Positions 17,309 to 26,068 of a stretch of 64,000 nucleotides of DNA are shown here, one piece after another. Each line of letters opens with the position of its first letter. Position 1 is the first letter of the stretch. The translations under genes were made by a program, and so were the position numbers. Source of the stretch: Chryseolinea soli (GTDB taxonomy: Bacteria; Bacteroidota; Bacteroidia; Cytophagales; Cyclobacteriaceae); contig NZ_CP032382.1 in assembly GCF_003589925.1 (NCBI RefSeq), positions 7,998,001 to 8,062,000 of the forward strand, in the 5' to 3' direction. The notes under the pieces are model-generated. The model was not told the DNA's origin. It did no database searches and saw only the letters and a program-made list of their open reading frames with translations.

Positions 17309-18229
17309 TCACGCCTGGGCTACCGGCTCAGCCATCGCAGACACGATCTTCCTTTCAGCAGTCGATCGGTTTGTCACATACACGATCAACAGGCCCCAGA
17401 TAAAATCAGAAGAAAAGGTTTCAAAAAAATGGGTCATGGCAATATCGGCGGGCATATACGGATTCGGAATAAAAAGCTGTATCGCCGGCAAGGCAGACAG
17501 CAATCCCATCAAGACGTATTGGCCGATCCTGTTCTGGCCGAGCAGCAGTACGACCGGTATGGAAATGGCTACCCAGATAACGCCGCGTAAGACCTGAAAG
17601 AAATAAATTCCTTCCGAAAAAAAGCCAGGCCACTGCGAAAGAAAAGACTTCAGTTCGGTTGAATGCGAATAGAAAAGGCGCAGGTGTTCGTTTTGCCAGG
17701 CAACGTAATATCCGAAGGTCTCATACAACAACGGATAAACGATCACACTCATCACCAGCATGGGAACGACCATCCACCGCCAGCTGCGCACTTCAACCTT
17801 AAAAGGCATTGTAGTTTCCTTCGGTGCTAATTTCCGGGTCAAACCCAACCCGGTCGCGCCGGTGCCCAGCACCATGACCAATCCTGCCAGCAAAATACTG
17901 ATAACCTGGCCCGGGGAAATACCAAGACTTGCCGAAAAGAAAAAGGTCTCCATTTGCATGAGAAAGAACTGCGTCCCGAATAAATACAGGAGTATGGAGA
18001 TCGCTTTAAGCTGACCAACAAAAAAGCGCGTCGACCAAAAGAGGATGCTCCAAAGAAGGGAATTGATCAGACAGACCAGCAGCACAGACAATCCCACCGA
18101 AGCAGGATCGTCAACGGGTGGCGGCACCGTTTGGGTGACGGCATTTCCGACCCATGCGCCAACAGACCAGGTAATGACCATCACAACGGTCATCACCATC
18201 CATAAAAGAAAGAATTTTAAAGTTTTCAT
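17309..18229 (-). CDS. Integral membrane protein of unknown function
   Basis: This is a 306-residue protein with about seven membrane spans (residues 5-28, 45-66, 75-97, 105-128, 151-172, 207-233, 240-255). It has no transporter signature I can name. It lies 13 bases behind a MarR-type regulator gene on the same strand, so the pair is probably one operon controlled by that regulator. By analogy with other MarR operons it may take part in export or stress tolerance, but this is inference only. Confidence 0.75.
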   Translation of the reverse strand: MKTLKFFLLWMVMTVVMVITWSVGAWVGNAVTQTVPPPVDDPASVGLSVLLVCLINSLLWSILFWSTRFFVGQLKAISILLYLFGTQFFLMQMETFFFSASLGISPGQVISILLAGLVMVLGTGATGLGLTRKLAPKETTMPFKVEVRSWRWMVVPMLVMSVIVYPLLYETFGYYVAWQNEHLRLFYSHSTELKSFLSQWPGFFSEGIYFFQVLRGVIWVAISIPVVLLLGQNRIGQYVLMGLLSALPAIQLFIPNPYMPADIAMTHFFETFSSDFIWGLLIVYVTNRSTAERKIVSAMAEPVAQA

Positions 18230-18242
18230 AGGCTTGCAATTT

Positions 18243-18686
18243 TTAGAGGGATGCGTGAACGTTCTTTATCATTTTGGAAACCAGGGTCATGCCCTGGACG
18301 AGTTCCTTTTCATGAATATCTTTGACGACCTTCAGGTACAATTTCCCCGACACCCCGACCGCTTTCTTTTGAATGGCTTCTCCTTTTCCTGTCAGGTAGA
18401 TCAGCTTCCCACGGCCGTCGCGCTTGTCGGTTATCCGGCGGATCAATTTATTCTTCACCATATTCGAAATGATCCGGGTCATCGTTGTCTTATCGCGACC
18501 CAGCAGCGTTCCGATCTCCTTTTGATTGATCCCGTTCTGATAAAACAGCACTGCCAGGATGGAAAATTGCTCTATCGTCACGGGAATCCGATGGGCTCTG
18601 AACGCCCGCGTCATGGCCTGGTGAAACACGTGGGCAAAATCGCCACAGAGAAAAATAATATTCGTTTGGAGAGACTCAGGGGTCAT
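18243..18686 (-). CDS. MarR-family transcription regulator
   Basis: This is a 147-residue dimeric winged-helix regulator. The recognition part reads NQKEIGTLLGRDKTTMTRIISNMVKNKLIRR, followed by the wing DKRDGRGKLIYLTGKG. N- and C-terminal helices form the dimer arm. A near-perfect inverted repeat (18699-18712) lies 13 bases upstream of the start, suggesting self-repression. The downstream gene is a membrane protein. Confidence 0.88.
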   Translation of the reverse strand: MTPESLQTNIIFLCGDFAHVFHQAMTRAFRAHRIPVTIEQFSILAVLFYQNGINQKEIGTLLGRDKTTMTRIISNMVKNKLIRRITDKRDGRGKLIYLTGKGEAIQKKAVGVSGKLYLKVVKDIHEKELVQGMTLVSKMIKNVHASL

Positions 18687-18698
18687 TTCTGCAAATTA

Positions 18699-18712
18699 GT
18701 TGTATATGCAAC
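18699..18712. promoter_or_regulatory. Probable MarR operator
   Basis: GTTGTATATGCAAC is an inverted repeat with one mismatched pair. MarR proteins commonly bind TTGNATAT-like palindromes of this length. It lies between the regulator start and TATATTGG on the minus strand, which resembles a -7 box. Confidence 0.55.
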
Positions 18713-18807
18713 CAATATAGGAAATGCAGAGGGATTTTACAATAGCTGTGAAGATGGCGAACATGGGGTACGATGGGGAGTGGGTTCACTTGGGAGCCAG
18801 GATCAGG

Positions 18808-18832
18808 AGCCAGTAGTCAGTAGCCAGTAGTC
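18808..18832. repeat. Short direct repeat AGCCAGTAGTC x2
   Basis: AGCCAGTAGTC occurs at 18808-18818 and 18822-18832, with a related copy (GAGCCAGGATC) just before. This small satellite lies in the gap of about 300 bases between the MarR gene and the histidine kinase gene. No gene is seen in that gap. Confidence 0.5.
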
Positions 18833-18991
18833 TTAGTGCACTTTTGCTTTTCGCTTACCAGCTCGTGCGTGAATCTAAACCGGCTTTTTTTCTCTTTTTA
18901 TACCGCAATTTTAGTGAGGGTTATTTTGAAAGGTCTCCTCTTTTTTTGCGCTAAATGATGGCTATTTGCTGCAAAGTAGATAAAGTTGTTT

Positions 18992-21166
18992 TCAACGAGG
19001 CGTTAGCGGTCTTTGGAAAACTTGTTCATCAAAGCCGTTTAGCGGGAGGTAAATAACAAACTCGGCACCTTTTCCTTCTTTGCTAAATACTTGCAACGAG
19101 CCACTGTGGTTGTGGATGATCCCCAAACTGATCGACAAGCCAAGACCCGTGCCCTTACCCACTTCTTTGGTTGTAAAAAAAGGGTCCATGATATTTCCCA
19201 CGACCTTGTCGGGTATCCCGATACCGTTGTCGGAGAAACTTATTTTCAATTTTTTCTCTTGCAGGGTCGTGGTGATGATCAAATTTCGCTGCCCTTCGAT
19301 TTTTTTTAAAGCGTAAACGGCGTTGTCGATAATATTGAGAAACACCTGGCTGAGTTGAACGGGGCTCGCCGGAACGGGGGGCACATCACCATAGACCTTC
19401 ATAACCTGGATCTGTGCTTCCTTGATCTTGTTGTTCATAATGGTCAGCGTTGCCTCCAGCGTACTATGAATATCAACTTTCTCGTGGCTGTAGGGCTGAG
19501 GGGCCGAGAAAAAAAGCAGGCTGTCAATAATTTTGTTGATACGATGGACACCATTCTTTACCGTCTCTAAAAGCGCTCCAATATTCTTTTCAGATGCCTC
19601 AAAATCTTCTGCCTGGCTGGAAGGATTTTTTGCCAATACTTTTAAGTCCTGGATCTCATCGCCAACAGCCTCCACGCCACCCAGAATGAAATTCAACGGG
19701 TTATTGATCTCGTGCGCAATGCCCGCCGTCAGTTGACCCAGCGACGCCATTTTTTCCGACTGCACCAGGTGGGCCTGGGCAATTTTGAGATTCTCCAACG
19801 AAACCACCAATTCCTTCTCGTGCTTCTCGATGACTTCATTCTTGGCCATGAGCTGTGTGTTGGACAATTGCTTATTCCGATACGCTTTGTATACGATCGC
19901 CATCAGGAAAACAAATGTTACTATGGAGCCGATGAGCACTTTGCCAAGCAAATTGCTGCGTCCGGCCTCCAACGCTAAGATTTCATTTTTAGCCTGGAGC
20001 AATTCAATTTCCGTATCCCGCTTTTCTATTTCCTGTTTGGCCGCACCGCGCTTGACATTGGCTATTTCATTCTGCTCATTCACAGAATCCTTCTCCCTGT
20101 CCAATTTCCGCAAAACTTCAAACGCATCTTTGAATTTTCCCTCGGCCCTTGAAAGTTCTGCCCGCTCTTCGTAATAGGTGAATTTGAATCTGATCTCTTT
20201 GCTATGCGGCAATAAATTTTTTGCTGAATCCATGTAGCGTTCTGCTTCCGGATATCGCTTCATCAACGTCAAAATCTTCCCCATGGAAACGGCGGAATTG
20301 CAGGCGTCGGACCACTCTTTCGATTCCTTGGAGATCGCCAGCTCATTCCGGGTCTCTTCCAGCGCCTTTTCCAAATAACCCAATTTTAAATACAGTTTCC
20401 CGCGGCTTCCACTCGCGATTCCCTCCCACACTTTCATGTTTAAAACCCGCGACAGGTTTACTACTTCCTTATACCAATTCAACGCTTCGTCGTAATCTCC
20501 CCTGAAAAAATAGCAAAGACCGACGGTATTGTGGGCACTAATGAACTCCGTGGTGTCTTGCCTGCCGGGATGCTTGATCGCTTTAAAAAGAGAGATCACT
20601 TCCTTCGACGCATGAAGCGCGGAATCAAATTTATTCTCGCGATAATAGATCATGGAAAGGAAGTAGGTTGTGGCGAACAGCAGCTCCTTCTTATCCAATT
20701 GCCGAAGCCATGTTATCGATTCTATGGTTTTCTTCTCCGCCTCAGGCAATAGATCGATGTTGAAATAAAAATGCGCTATATGAAGAACAACCCAGGCTTT
20801 TGTCGCCACGTTTTCCGACTGCGAGAGGATATAGGAGATCTTAAAATTCTCAAAAGCTTCCGCAAGTTTTTGATGATCCAAATAAAGTTGCCCCACATTG
20901 CTGTAGACCTTTGCAATCGCTTCGCTGTTGTGAGTTCGCTTTGCTATTTCCAGGATGTGCTTTGCATGTGGGATGCTCTTCTCCAAGGGCATGCTGACTT
21001 CATGCAGATAGAGTTTGTGCAGCAACGCGTCCAGGCTGTCATTTTTCAACGACTGGATTTTCTGCGCCAGGATGCCATCACTCATTTCCTGCCCAAGAGC
21101 GGTCGACTGGCCGGCCATTACCATCCAGCATAGAAAAAGCAATATGGCCGGTCGGGGTAAAATCAT
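18992..21166 (-). CDS. TPR-containing membrane sensor histidine kinase
   Basis: The start at 21166 (MILPRPAILLFLCWMVMAGQ) gives a signal peptide and a 724-residue product. The order is: periplasmic TPR-like helical repeats (about residues 50-390), a coiled coil, one membrane span (LIGSIVTFVFLMAIVYKAY), a coiled coil, a HisKA domain with SLGQLTAGIAHEINNPLNFI (phospho-accepting His), and a HATPase domain (NAVYALKK, FSDNGIGIP, GKGTGLGLSIS). The closest pattern is the NtrB/AtoS-like class. No response regulator is adjacent, so it is an orphan kinase here. Confidence 0.88.
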   Translation of the reverse strand: MILPRPAILLFLCWMVMAGQSTALGQEMSDGILAQKIQSLKNDSLDALLHKLYLHEVSMPLEKSIPHAKHILEIAKRTHNSEAIAKVYSNVGQLYLDHQKLAEAFENFKISYILSQSENVATKAWVVLHIAHFYFNIDLLPEAEKKTIESITWLRQLDKKELLFATTYFLSMIYYRENKFDSALHASKEVISLFKAIKHPGRQDTTEFISAHNTVGLCYFFRGDYDEALNWYKEVVNLSRVLNMKVWEGIASGSRGKLYLKLGYLEKALEETRNELAISKESKEWSDACNSAVSMGKILTLMKRYPEAERYMDSAKNLLPHSKEIRFKFTYYEERAELSRAEGKFKDAFEVLRKLDREKDSVNEQNEIANVKRGAAKQEIEKRDTEIELLQAKNEILALEAGRSNLLGKVLIGSIVTFVFLMAIVYKAYRNKQLSNTQLMAKNEVIEKHEKELVVSLENLKIAQAHLVQSEKMASLGQLTAGIAHEINNPLNFILGGVEAVGDEIQDLKVLAKNPSSQAEDFEASEKNIGALLETVKNGVHRINKIIDSLLFFSAPQPYSHEKVDIHSTLEATLTIMNNKIKEAQIQVMKVYGDVPPVPASPVQLSQVFLNIIDNAVYALKKIEGQRNLIITTTLQEKKLKISFSDNGIGIPDKVVGNIMDPFFTTKEVGKGTGLGLSISLGIIHNHSGSLQVFSKEGKGAEFVIYLPLNGFDEQVFQRPLTPR

Positions 21167-21380
21167 GAGGGTCTGCTTCCGCGGCAGCTCATCTAAATTA
21201 CAAATTTCCCCTGACACGGAGGCCCGGCCCAGGGACAATAACCATCCCAAACCGGATGTTCGCAGTACGGAGTGGCTAAACTAATCGGCAGGAAAGACCG
21301 ATCCCTACGGAAACAGCGCGAAGCGTATAGGCAAAGTCTTGACTGAAGGTGTTGTGTGGCGCGTAATGCTTCTTCAGAAT

Positions 21381-22325
21381 CTATTCGGCAAGTAATGCTT
21401 TTTTAATCCCGTCCAGCTCGGCTATCTTTTCTTTGCTCACCTTCGGGTATTCCAACTTCATTTTGTCCAAGGCATGAATGATGGCCGAGGCAACGGCAAT
21501 GCGTGCATAAGCCTTATTGTCGGCGGGCACCACATACCAGGGAGAATCTTCCGTTGAGGTTTTCTGGATCATCTCGTCATAGGCATTCATATAGTCGTCC
21601 CAGTAGCTGCGCTCGCGCGCGTCGCTGGCACTAAACTTCCAATTCTTATCCGGATCCTCGACCCGTTCGATGAATCTCTTTTTCTGCTCGTCTTTCGACA
21701 CATGAAGAAATATTTTGATGATGATGGTGCCGTTCCGGGTCAGGTATTTTTCAAAATTACGGATGTCCTTAAAACGGCTTTTCCAAATGTTGTCCGTAAC
21801 CAGTTTCTCAGGAAGTTTTTGTGATTTTAAAATTTGTTCGTGAACCCTCACCACCAGCACTTCCTCATAATAGGACCGGTTGAAAATACCGATGCGCCCA
21901 CGCTCCGGCAAGTGTCTCTGGCAACGCCACAGGAAATCATGGTCAAGGTCTTCAGCGCTTGGCGCCTTAAACGACGATACCTGGCAGCCTTGCGGATTCA
22001 CGCCCGACATCACATGCTTGATGGCTCCATCTTTGCCGGCCGCGTCCATGGCCTGAAAAATTACCAGGAGCGACCATTTGTCCTGGGCGTACAAAGTCTC
22101 CTGCAGGGCGGCGAGGGCGTCTACGCCTAATTGCAGCGCCTGTTTTGTCAAGGGCTTGTCGCTGGCGTCCAGGTCAACGCCTGGCTTTGTGCTGTAATCT
22201 TTCAGCTTAAATTCTTGTCCATCACCAACCCGATATTGTTTGGAAAAGATCTTGGCGTTCTTGATCAATTCCTTTTTACTCAACGTGGTGAGGTTCTCCA
22301 GTTTGGCAGTTGTTTCTTCTTTCAT
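21381..22325 (-). CDS. Polyphosphate kinase 2 family protein
   Basis: This is a 314-residue cytoplasmic protein. The Walker A region reads IFQAMDAAGKDGAIKHVMSG (about residues 89-108), followed by NPQGCQVSSFKAPSAEDLDHDFLWR and by IFNRSYYEEVLVVRVH in the Walker B region, then the lid with KRFIERVEDPDKNWKFS. These are PPK2 hallmarks. The enzyme moves phosphate between polyphosphate and nucleoside mono- or diphosphates; which nucleotide is used cannot be read safely. The gene faces away from the 22663 gene, with the tandem palindromes between them. Confidence 0.9.
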   Translation of the reverse strand: MKEETTAKLENLTTLSKKELIKNAKIFSKQYRVGDGQEFKLKDYSTKPGVDLDASDKPLTKQALQLGVDALAALQETLYAQDKWSLLVIFQAMDAAGKDGAIKHVMSGVNPQGCQVSSFKAPSAEDLDHDFLWRCQRHLPERGRIGIFNRSYYEEVLVVRVHEQILKSQKLPEKLVTDNIWKSRFKDIRNFEKYLTRNGTIIIKIFLHVSKDEQKKRFIERVEDPDKNWKFSASDARERSYWDDYMNAYDEMIQKTSTEDSPWYVVPADNKAYARIAVASAIIHALDKMKLEYPKVSKEKIAELDGIKKALLAE

Positions 22326-22478
22326 GGCCGGTAAGCATTAAAGACGGTGGGCCGGCATTTGTCGATTGACATGGCGCCGGTGGCGATATACTAAAATACC
22401 AAATTTTAGAGAACGACAGTGTGCGCTCTTCGAATTGTTCATGACAGAAGCCCCGCAGGTCAAACAAGCCCGGGTAGG

Positions 22479-22513
22479 TTTAACCGTTACATGTCATGCA
22501 TTTTACCGTTAAA
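22479..22513. promoter_or_regulatory. Tandem 13-bp palindromes with TACATTTAA 36 bases downstream
   Basis: TTTAACCGTTACA (22479-22491) and TTTTACCGTTAAA (22501-22513) have centres 22 bp apart. TACATTTAA begins at 22550, leaving 36 bases. It overlaps TAATTTTG (22556-22563), an exact TAnnTTTG box, on the plus strand. This matches the sites at 2265 and 10443. The target on plus is the 22663 gene; the PPK2 gene on minus has no such box at this distance. Confidence 0.58.
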
Positions 22514-22662
22514 CCCTTAACCCAGTAAAATCCAAGGCTAAGAATTCGATACATTTAATTTTGCCGAGGCTGATTGAAAGCGGGGCCTCGGACGGGGGTG
22601 AGGACGAAGTAAAAAGGTTACAAGTTTTGATCCCGGGATCATTCAACATGAGGGATTCGCAT

Positions 22663-23235
22663 ATGAAGTCATTTCAAGAAACCTTAAAAAAATACCTCGA
22701 TACATTTTCACGCCAGGAAATGTACTTCCTGAGCGACAACCGAAATCTCGAGCTCTTTCAAACTATTCCGTTAAACACGACAACCGATCACATCCTGACA
22801 AAAGTCAGCGCCATCAACGATCCCGACGTCAGCAACCATGGCATCATAAACGATATGGTCGCGCACATCCTAAACCTTGCTATTGACGAGCGGTTGAAAA
22901 AAGGTGATCTATCGGTGGTAGAAGACATTGCCACCGCCACCTTCCAGGGCCACGCCTATCACCTGCTTCATTTCGCTTCGGTATATTGTAATTTCCATCG
23001 GCCGGAAGTGTTTCCCATTTTCAGTGATCAGCACCTGGCGTTTTACAAAAAGTATATCAAAGAAAACCAACTTCCCCTGGACGCTGAAAAAATGGATACT
23101 TACGACGTGTTCTCAAAAGCGCTCAATGATCTATTGAAACGGCTTGACCTCACCGGAAAAATGAACTACCTCCACATCCGAAAGTTCGGATGGTTGTATG
23201 CCGAGAGCGTATTAAAGGAATCAAGCGGAAGCTGA
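22663..23235 (+). CDS. Unknown cytoplasmic all-alpha protein
   Basis: This is a 190-residue product from the ATG at 22663 (MKSFQETLKKYLDTF). An in-frame TTG at 22561 lies inside the promoter box and is rejected; the ATG at 22648 is also possible. The protein is mostly helical, with conserved-looking phrases FQGHAYHLLHFASVYCNFHRPEVFPIFSDQH and FGWLYAESVL. No family is recognised. The aromatic- and His-rich middle could bind a nucleic acid or nucleotide, but this is a guess. It is probably under the palindrome-type control described at 22479. Confidence 0.65.
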   Translation: MKSFQETLKKYLDTFSRQEMYFLSDNRNLELFQTIPLNTTTDHILTKVSAINDPDVSNHGIINDMVAHILNLAIDERLKKGDLSVVEDIATATFQGHAYHLLHFASVYCNFHRPEVFPIFSDQHLAFYKKYIKENQLPLDAEKMDTYDVFSKALNDLLKRLDLTGKMNYLHIRKFGWLYAESVLKESSGS

Positions 23236-23388
23236 CAAAAACGAATAGCAGCATTTACGGCTCACGAGAAGAAGTCGAAACGCCACTCCCCAGCCAGGCA
23301 GTTTTCGAAGGGCAAAAGAAAGTTAACGGACAGACAACATCTTAGCACTGAATACCGATTCCAACTTCCGGATTCTGGCTTCTTTTTT

Positions 23389-25764
23389 ATGTTTTTCCCC
23401 GAAAGTAGTTATCTTAGTCTCCCAACCCTAAACCTGCCAGTATTGAAAAGATCTCTCCTCGTCATCCTCTGCATTTCATCCACGTGTATCGTTCAGGCGC
23501 AGCGCTACACGATTAAAAAAACATCCGTAACCCTAGATCCGCAGAAGGCGTACTTCAGCAACAGCCTCTTTATAGACGACGATGGCGAACAGTGGATCGG
23601 CGGATACGGAGGAGCCTACCGGTACAATGGCTCGGACTTCGAACTACAGTACACGGCGGCTGAAGTCCATGGCGATACGGTCAAAAACATTCTATTCTCG
23701 TCTACAGGCGATCGCTGGTTCGAGACCGAGAATGGCGTGGCGGTGAAGCGCGGTGCAGCATGGCAATATTTCACCAACAGGACCGGCAATTTTGTAGAGC
23801 AATACACACTCAAAAAGAAGGTAGGGGCCGACATCTGGGTATATCACTACTTTTCAGAAGATCCCCTCCCCTATGCATTGATCCGATACACCCCGGAAGG
23901 TGAGACGACCATACCGATGGACTATGAGTCGCTGCATCCTTATATCTATGATTTTGATCAAACCGATAATGGCACCTACTATGCTGTCGGAAACGGTGGA
24001 GTATACTCACTCGCGGGCGATCATTGGGAGCTCGACGAAAATATTTTAGGATACGCGCTAGCCATCGACAGGGAGAATACCATATTCCTGATCGATGATT
24101 CGGGCACCATCCGCCAGCGAAGAAAAAAAGACGACGCTTTTTCGGAAGTCGTGGATCCCGTTCTTAAGGGTATAGCCCGCGGCAGCGTGATCGCTGATGA
24201 TTTTGGGAAAGTGTTTTTTATGGGCACCGCCTCCATTGCTGTGCATGAGGACGCCGATTCTTATCTGCTCACCATGCCCAACGGCTACACGTTTCCCCAG
24301 CTTCCCCAGAGCGACAAGAATGGCAATCTTTGGTATTTGTCCCGCCAGTACAGCGACGACTTTAAAACGGAGACGATTGATTTTAACCAAGTGGGTTTTA
24401 TATTTCCAGGCGAAGAAAATCTGGTGCATGGTCTGGTGTTCGAAGATTTCAATGGCGATGGCCTTCAACAAGAGGATGAACCTGGCGTTCCAAATCAAAG
24501 CATAGCCATCGCTCCGGGCAATGTCTACGCCTTTACTACGTCAACGGGTGAGCTACTCTTCCATGGCAGCGAAGGAGAAATGACCATGACCTGGGTTCAG
24601 AGTGATTTTTGGCAAGCGGGGAGCACACCGGTACACTATACCTTTCAATATCCAGCGGCAGCAAGCCAGATTTTTAAGATTGGCATTCAGCGAAAAACCG
24701 TTTACGACGCCGGCATCACCGTAAGCGGGTTGGCCGTCCGCCCGGGATTCACGACGAGTTATACGGTCGCTGTTAAGAACAAGGGCAATCAACAGATCAC
24801 ACCAGAAGTCACGCTGCACTACGATCAGACACTGAGCTTTGTTGAAAGCTCGGTGGCACCTCAACAGCACGCCGAACAAACACTGACGTGGACCCTGCCC
24901 GTCCTGAACGCCTTTGAGGAAAAGAAAATAAACGTAAGCTTCCAGGTGCCGGCAAGCACCCCCTTGAACACAGCCTTGTTCACGCTGGCCCAGGTAACGT
25001 CGCTACCCTCCGAAGAAAAAACAAACGACAACATTGACTCCCTGCACCAGGTCGTGACGGGCTCGTTCGATCCAAACGACAAACTTGTAACGGAAGGCAT
25101 CCTGGAAGAAAAGTATGTTGTGAAAGGCTCCTTTCTCACGTACACCATCCGCTTTCAAAACACCGGTACGGATACCGCGTTCACCGTCAGGGCAAGAGAC
25201 GTGATTGATCCTCATCTTGACCTCACGTCGCTAGAGGTGTTGTCTTCAAGCCATCGGCTTCAATATTACTTCGATGATCGCGCACTAACCTTCATCCTGA
25301 AAAACATACTCTTGCCGGACAGCACGCGCGACGAGCCCCACAGCCATGGCTACATCAAGTATCGCATCAAGGGGCTCCCGGATATCGCCGACAACACCGA
25401 CGTAACCAATGCTGCCGACATCTATTTTGATTTCAACACACCGGTAGCAACCAACACCGTTTCCAATCGCTATGTCGACGTGCTTCCGGACCAGCGCGTA
25501 ACGGCAGTCGAAAAAGAAAATGTATTGTTAAACAGTCTATTCTATCCCAACCCGACAACGGGTGCCATTATGATAGACGAACATTATGCCGGAAAATTTC
25601 AACGTGCCACGCTGATCACAACCACCGGCAAGGTCATCGAAGAACGCCCGATTGAAAAAGACCGGATGCAGCTGACGTGCGAAGTACCAGGACTATACCT
25701 GCTAAACCTTTCCGGACCATCGGCCACGGTGATGACAAAAATCATGATCATACAAAGTCAATAG
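23389..25764 (+). CDS. T9SS-exported propeller protein with C-terminal sorting domain
   Basis: The 791-residue product has the signal KRSLLVILCISSTCIVQAQ; a TTG at 23443 would start exactly at the signal, so the first 18 residues may be untranslated. Domain order: beta-propeller with two-component-sensor-like blades (about 45-330, phrases WIGGYGGAYRYNG, WFETENGVAVKRG); a carboxypeptidase-like Ig domain (about 345-430, GLVFEDFNGDGLQQEDEPGV); a DUF11-like domain (about 440-560); a DUF7619-like domain beginning FDPNDKLV (about 560-700); and a type A T9SS domain (about 717-791, FYPNPTTGAIMI, IEERPIEKDRMQLTC). It should be secreted and anchored at the cell surface. Confidence 0.82.
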   Translation: MFFPESSYLSLPTLNLPVLKRSLLVILCISSTCIVQAQRYTIKKTSVTLDPQKAYFSNSLFIDDDGEQWIGGYGGAYRYNGSDFELQYTAAEVHGDTVKNILFSSTGDRWFETENGVAVKRGAAWQYFTNRTGNFVEQYTLKKKVGADIWVYHYFSEDPLPYALIRYTPEGETTIPMDYESLHPYIYDFDQTDNGTYYAVGNGGVYSLAGDHWELDENILGYALAIDRENTIFLIDDSGTIRQRRKKDDAFSEVVDPVLKGIARGSVIADDFGKVFFMGTASIAVHEDADSYLLTMPNGYTFPQLPQSDKNGNLWYLSRQYSDDFKTETIDFNQVGFIFPGEENLVHGLVFEDFNGDGLQQEDEPGVPNQSIAIAPGNVYAFTTSTGELLFHGSEGEMTMTWVQSDFWQAGSTPVHYTFQYPAAASQIFKIGIQRKTVYDAGITVSGLAVRPGFTTSYTVAVKNKGNQQITPEVTLHYDQTLSFVESSVAPQQHAEQTLTWTLPVLNAFEEKKINVSFQVPASTPLNTALFTLAQVTSLPSEEKTNDNIDSLHQVVTGSFDPNDKLVTEGILEEKYVVKGSFLTYTIRFQNTGTDTAFTVRARDVIDPHLDLTSLEVLSSSHRLQYYFDDRALTFILKNILLPDSTRDEPHSHGYIKYRIKGLPDIADNTDVTNAADIYFDFNTPVATNTVSNRYVDVLPDQRVTAVEKENVLLNSLFYPNPTTGAIMIDEHYAGKFQRATLITTTGKVIEERPIEKDRMQLTCEVPGLYLLNLSGPSATVMTKIMIIQSQ

Positions 25765-25956
25765 AGACGGGCCGATTCATTTCAATCCAGCCTGGTTCGA
25801 TCATCAATTGCTACCTTTTTGCTTAAGTTGCATTCCCAAGCACTAATTAATTTTATAGGCATCTAACGCGTTGCTTAGCCCACGGTTTGTCCATCCCGGG
25901 GATAAAAACCGATACACACGTCGAGAGCATACCCTGTGAAAGCGATCTTCTTTCCC

Positions 25957-25984
25957 CGTCATCAGGGTATAAGGTCTGATGACG
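25957..25984. repeat. Perfect 9-bp hairpin
   Basis: CGTCATCAG (25957-25965) pairs exactly with CTGATGACG (25976-25984) across a 10-base loop. It lies 35 bases before the hairpin repeat at 26019, in the converging gap between the T9SS gene and the FISUMP gene. It has no T run, so it may be part of the repeat element and not a terminator. Confidence 0.45.
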
Positions 25985-26018
25985 CCATAAGGCACCTCGA
26001 ACGATGCATCGGCGTCCC

Positions 26019-26050
26019 AATCAAAGTCTCCCGTCTCGGGGACTTTGATT
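26019..26050. repeat. REP-like hairpin repeat, copy 1
   Basis: The left arm AATCAAAGTCTCC, loop CGTCTC and right arm GGGGACTTTGATT form a hairpin with one T-G mismatch. It is preceded by CGTCCC and followed by GCTCAA, flanks shared by other copies. It starts 19 bases past the stop of the FISUMP lipoprotein gene (minus). Other copies are at 30927, 43265, 44537 and 47817. Confidence 0.85.
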
Positions 26051-26068
26051 GCTCAATAGCTCAACAGC

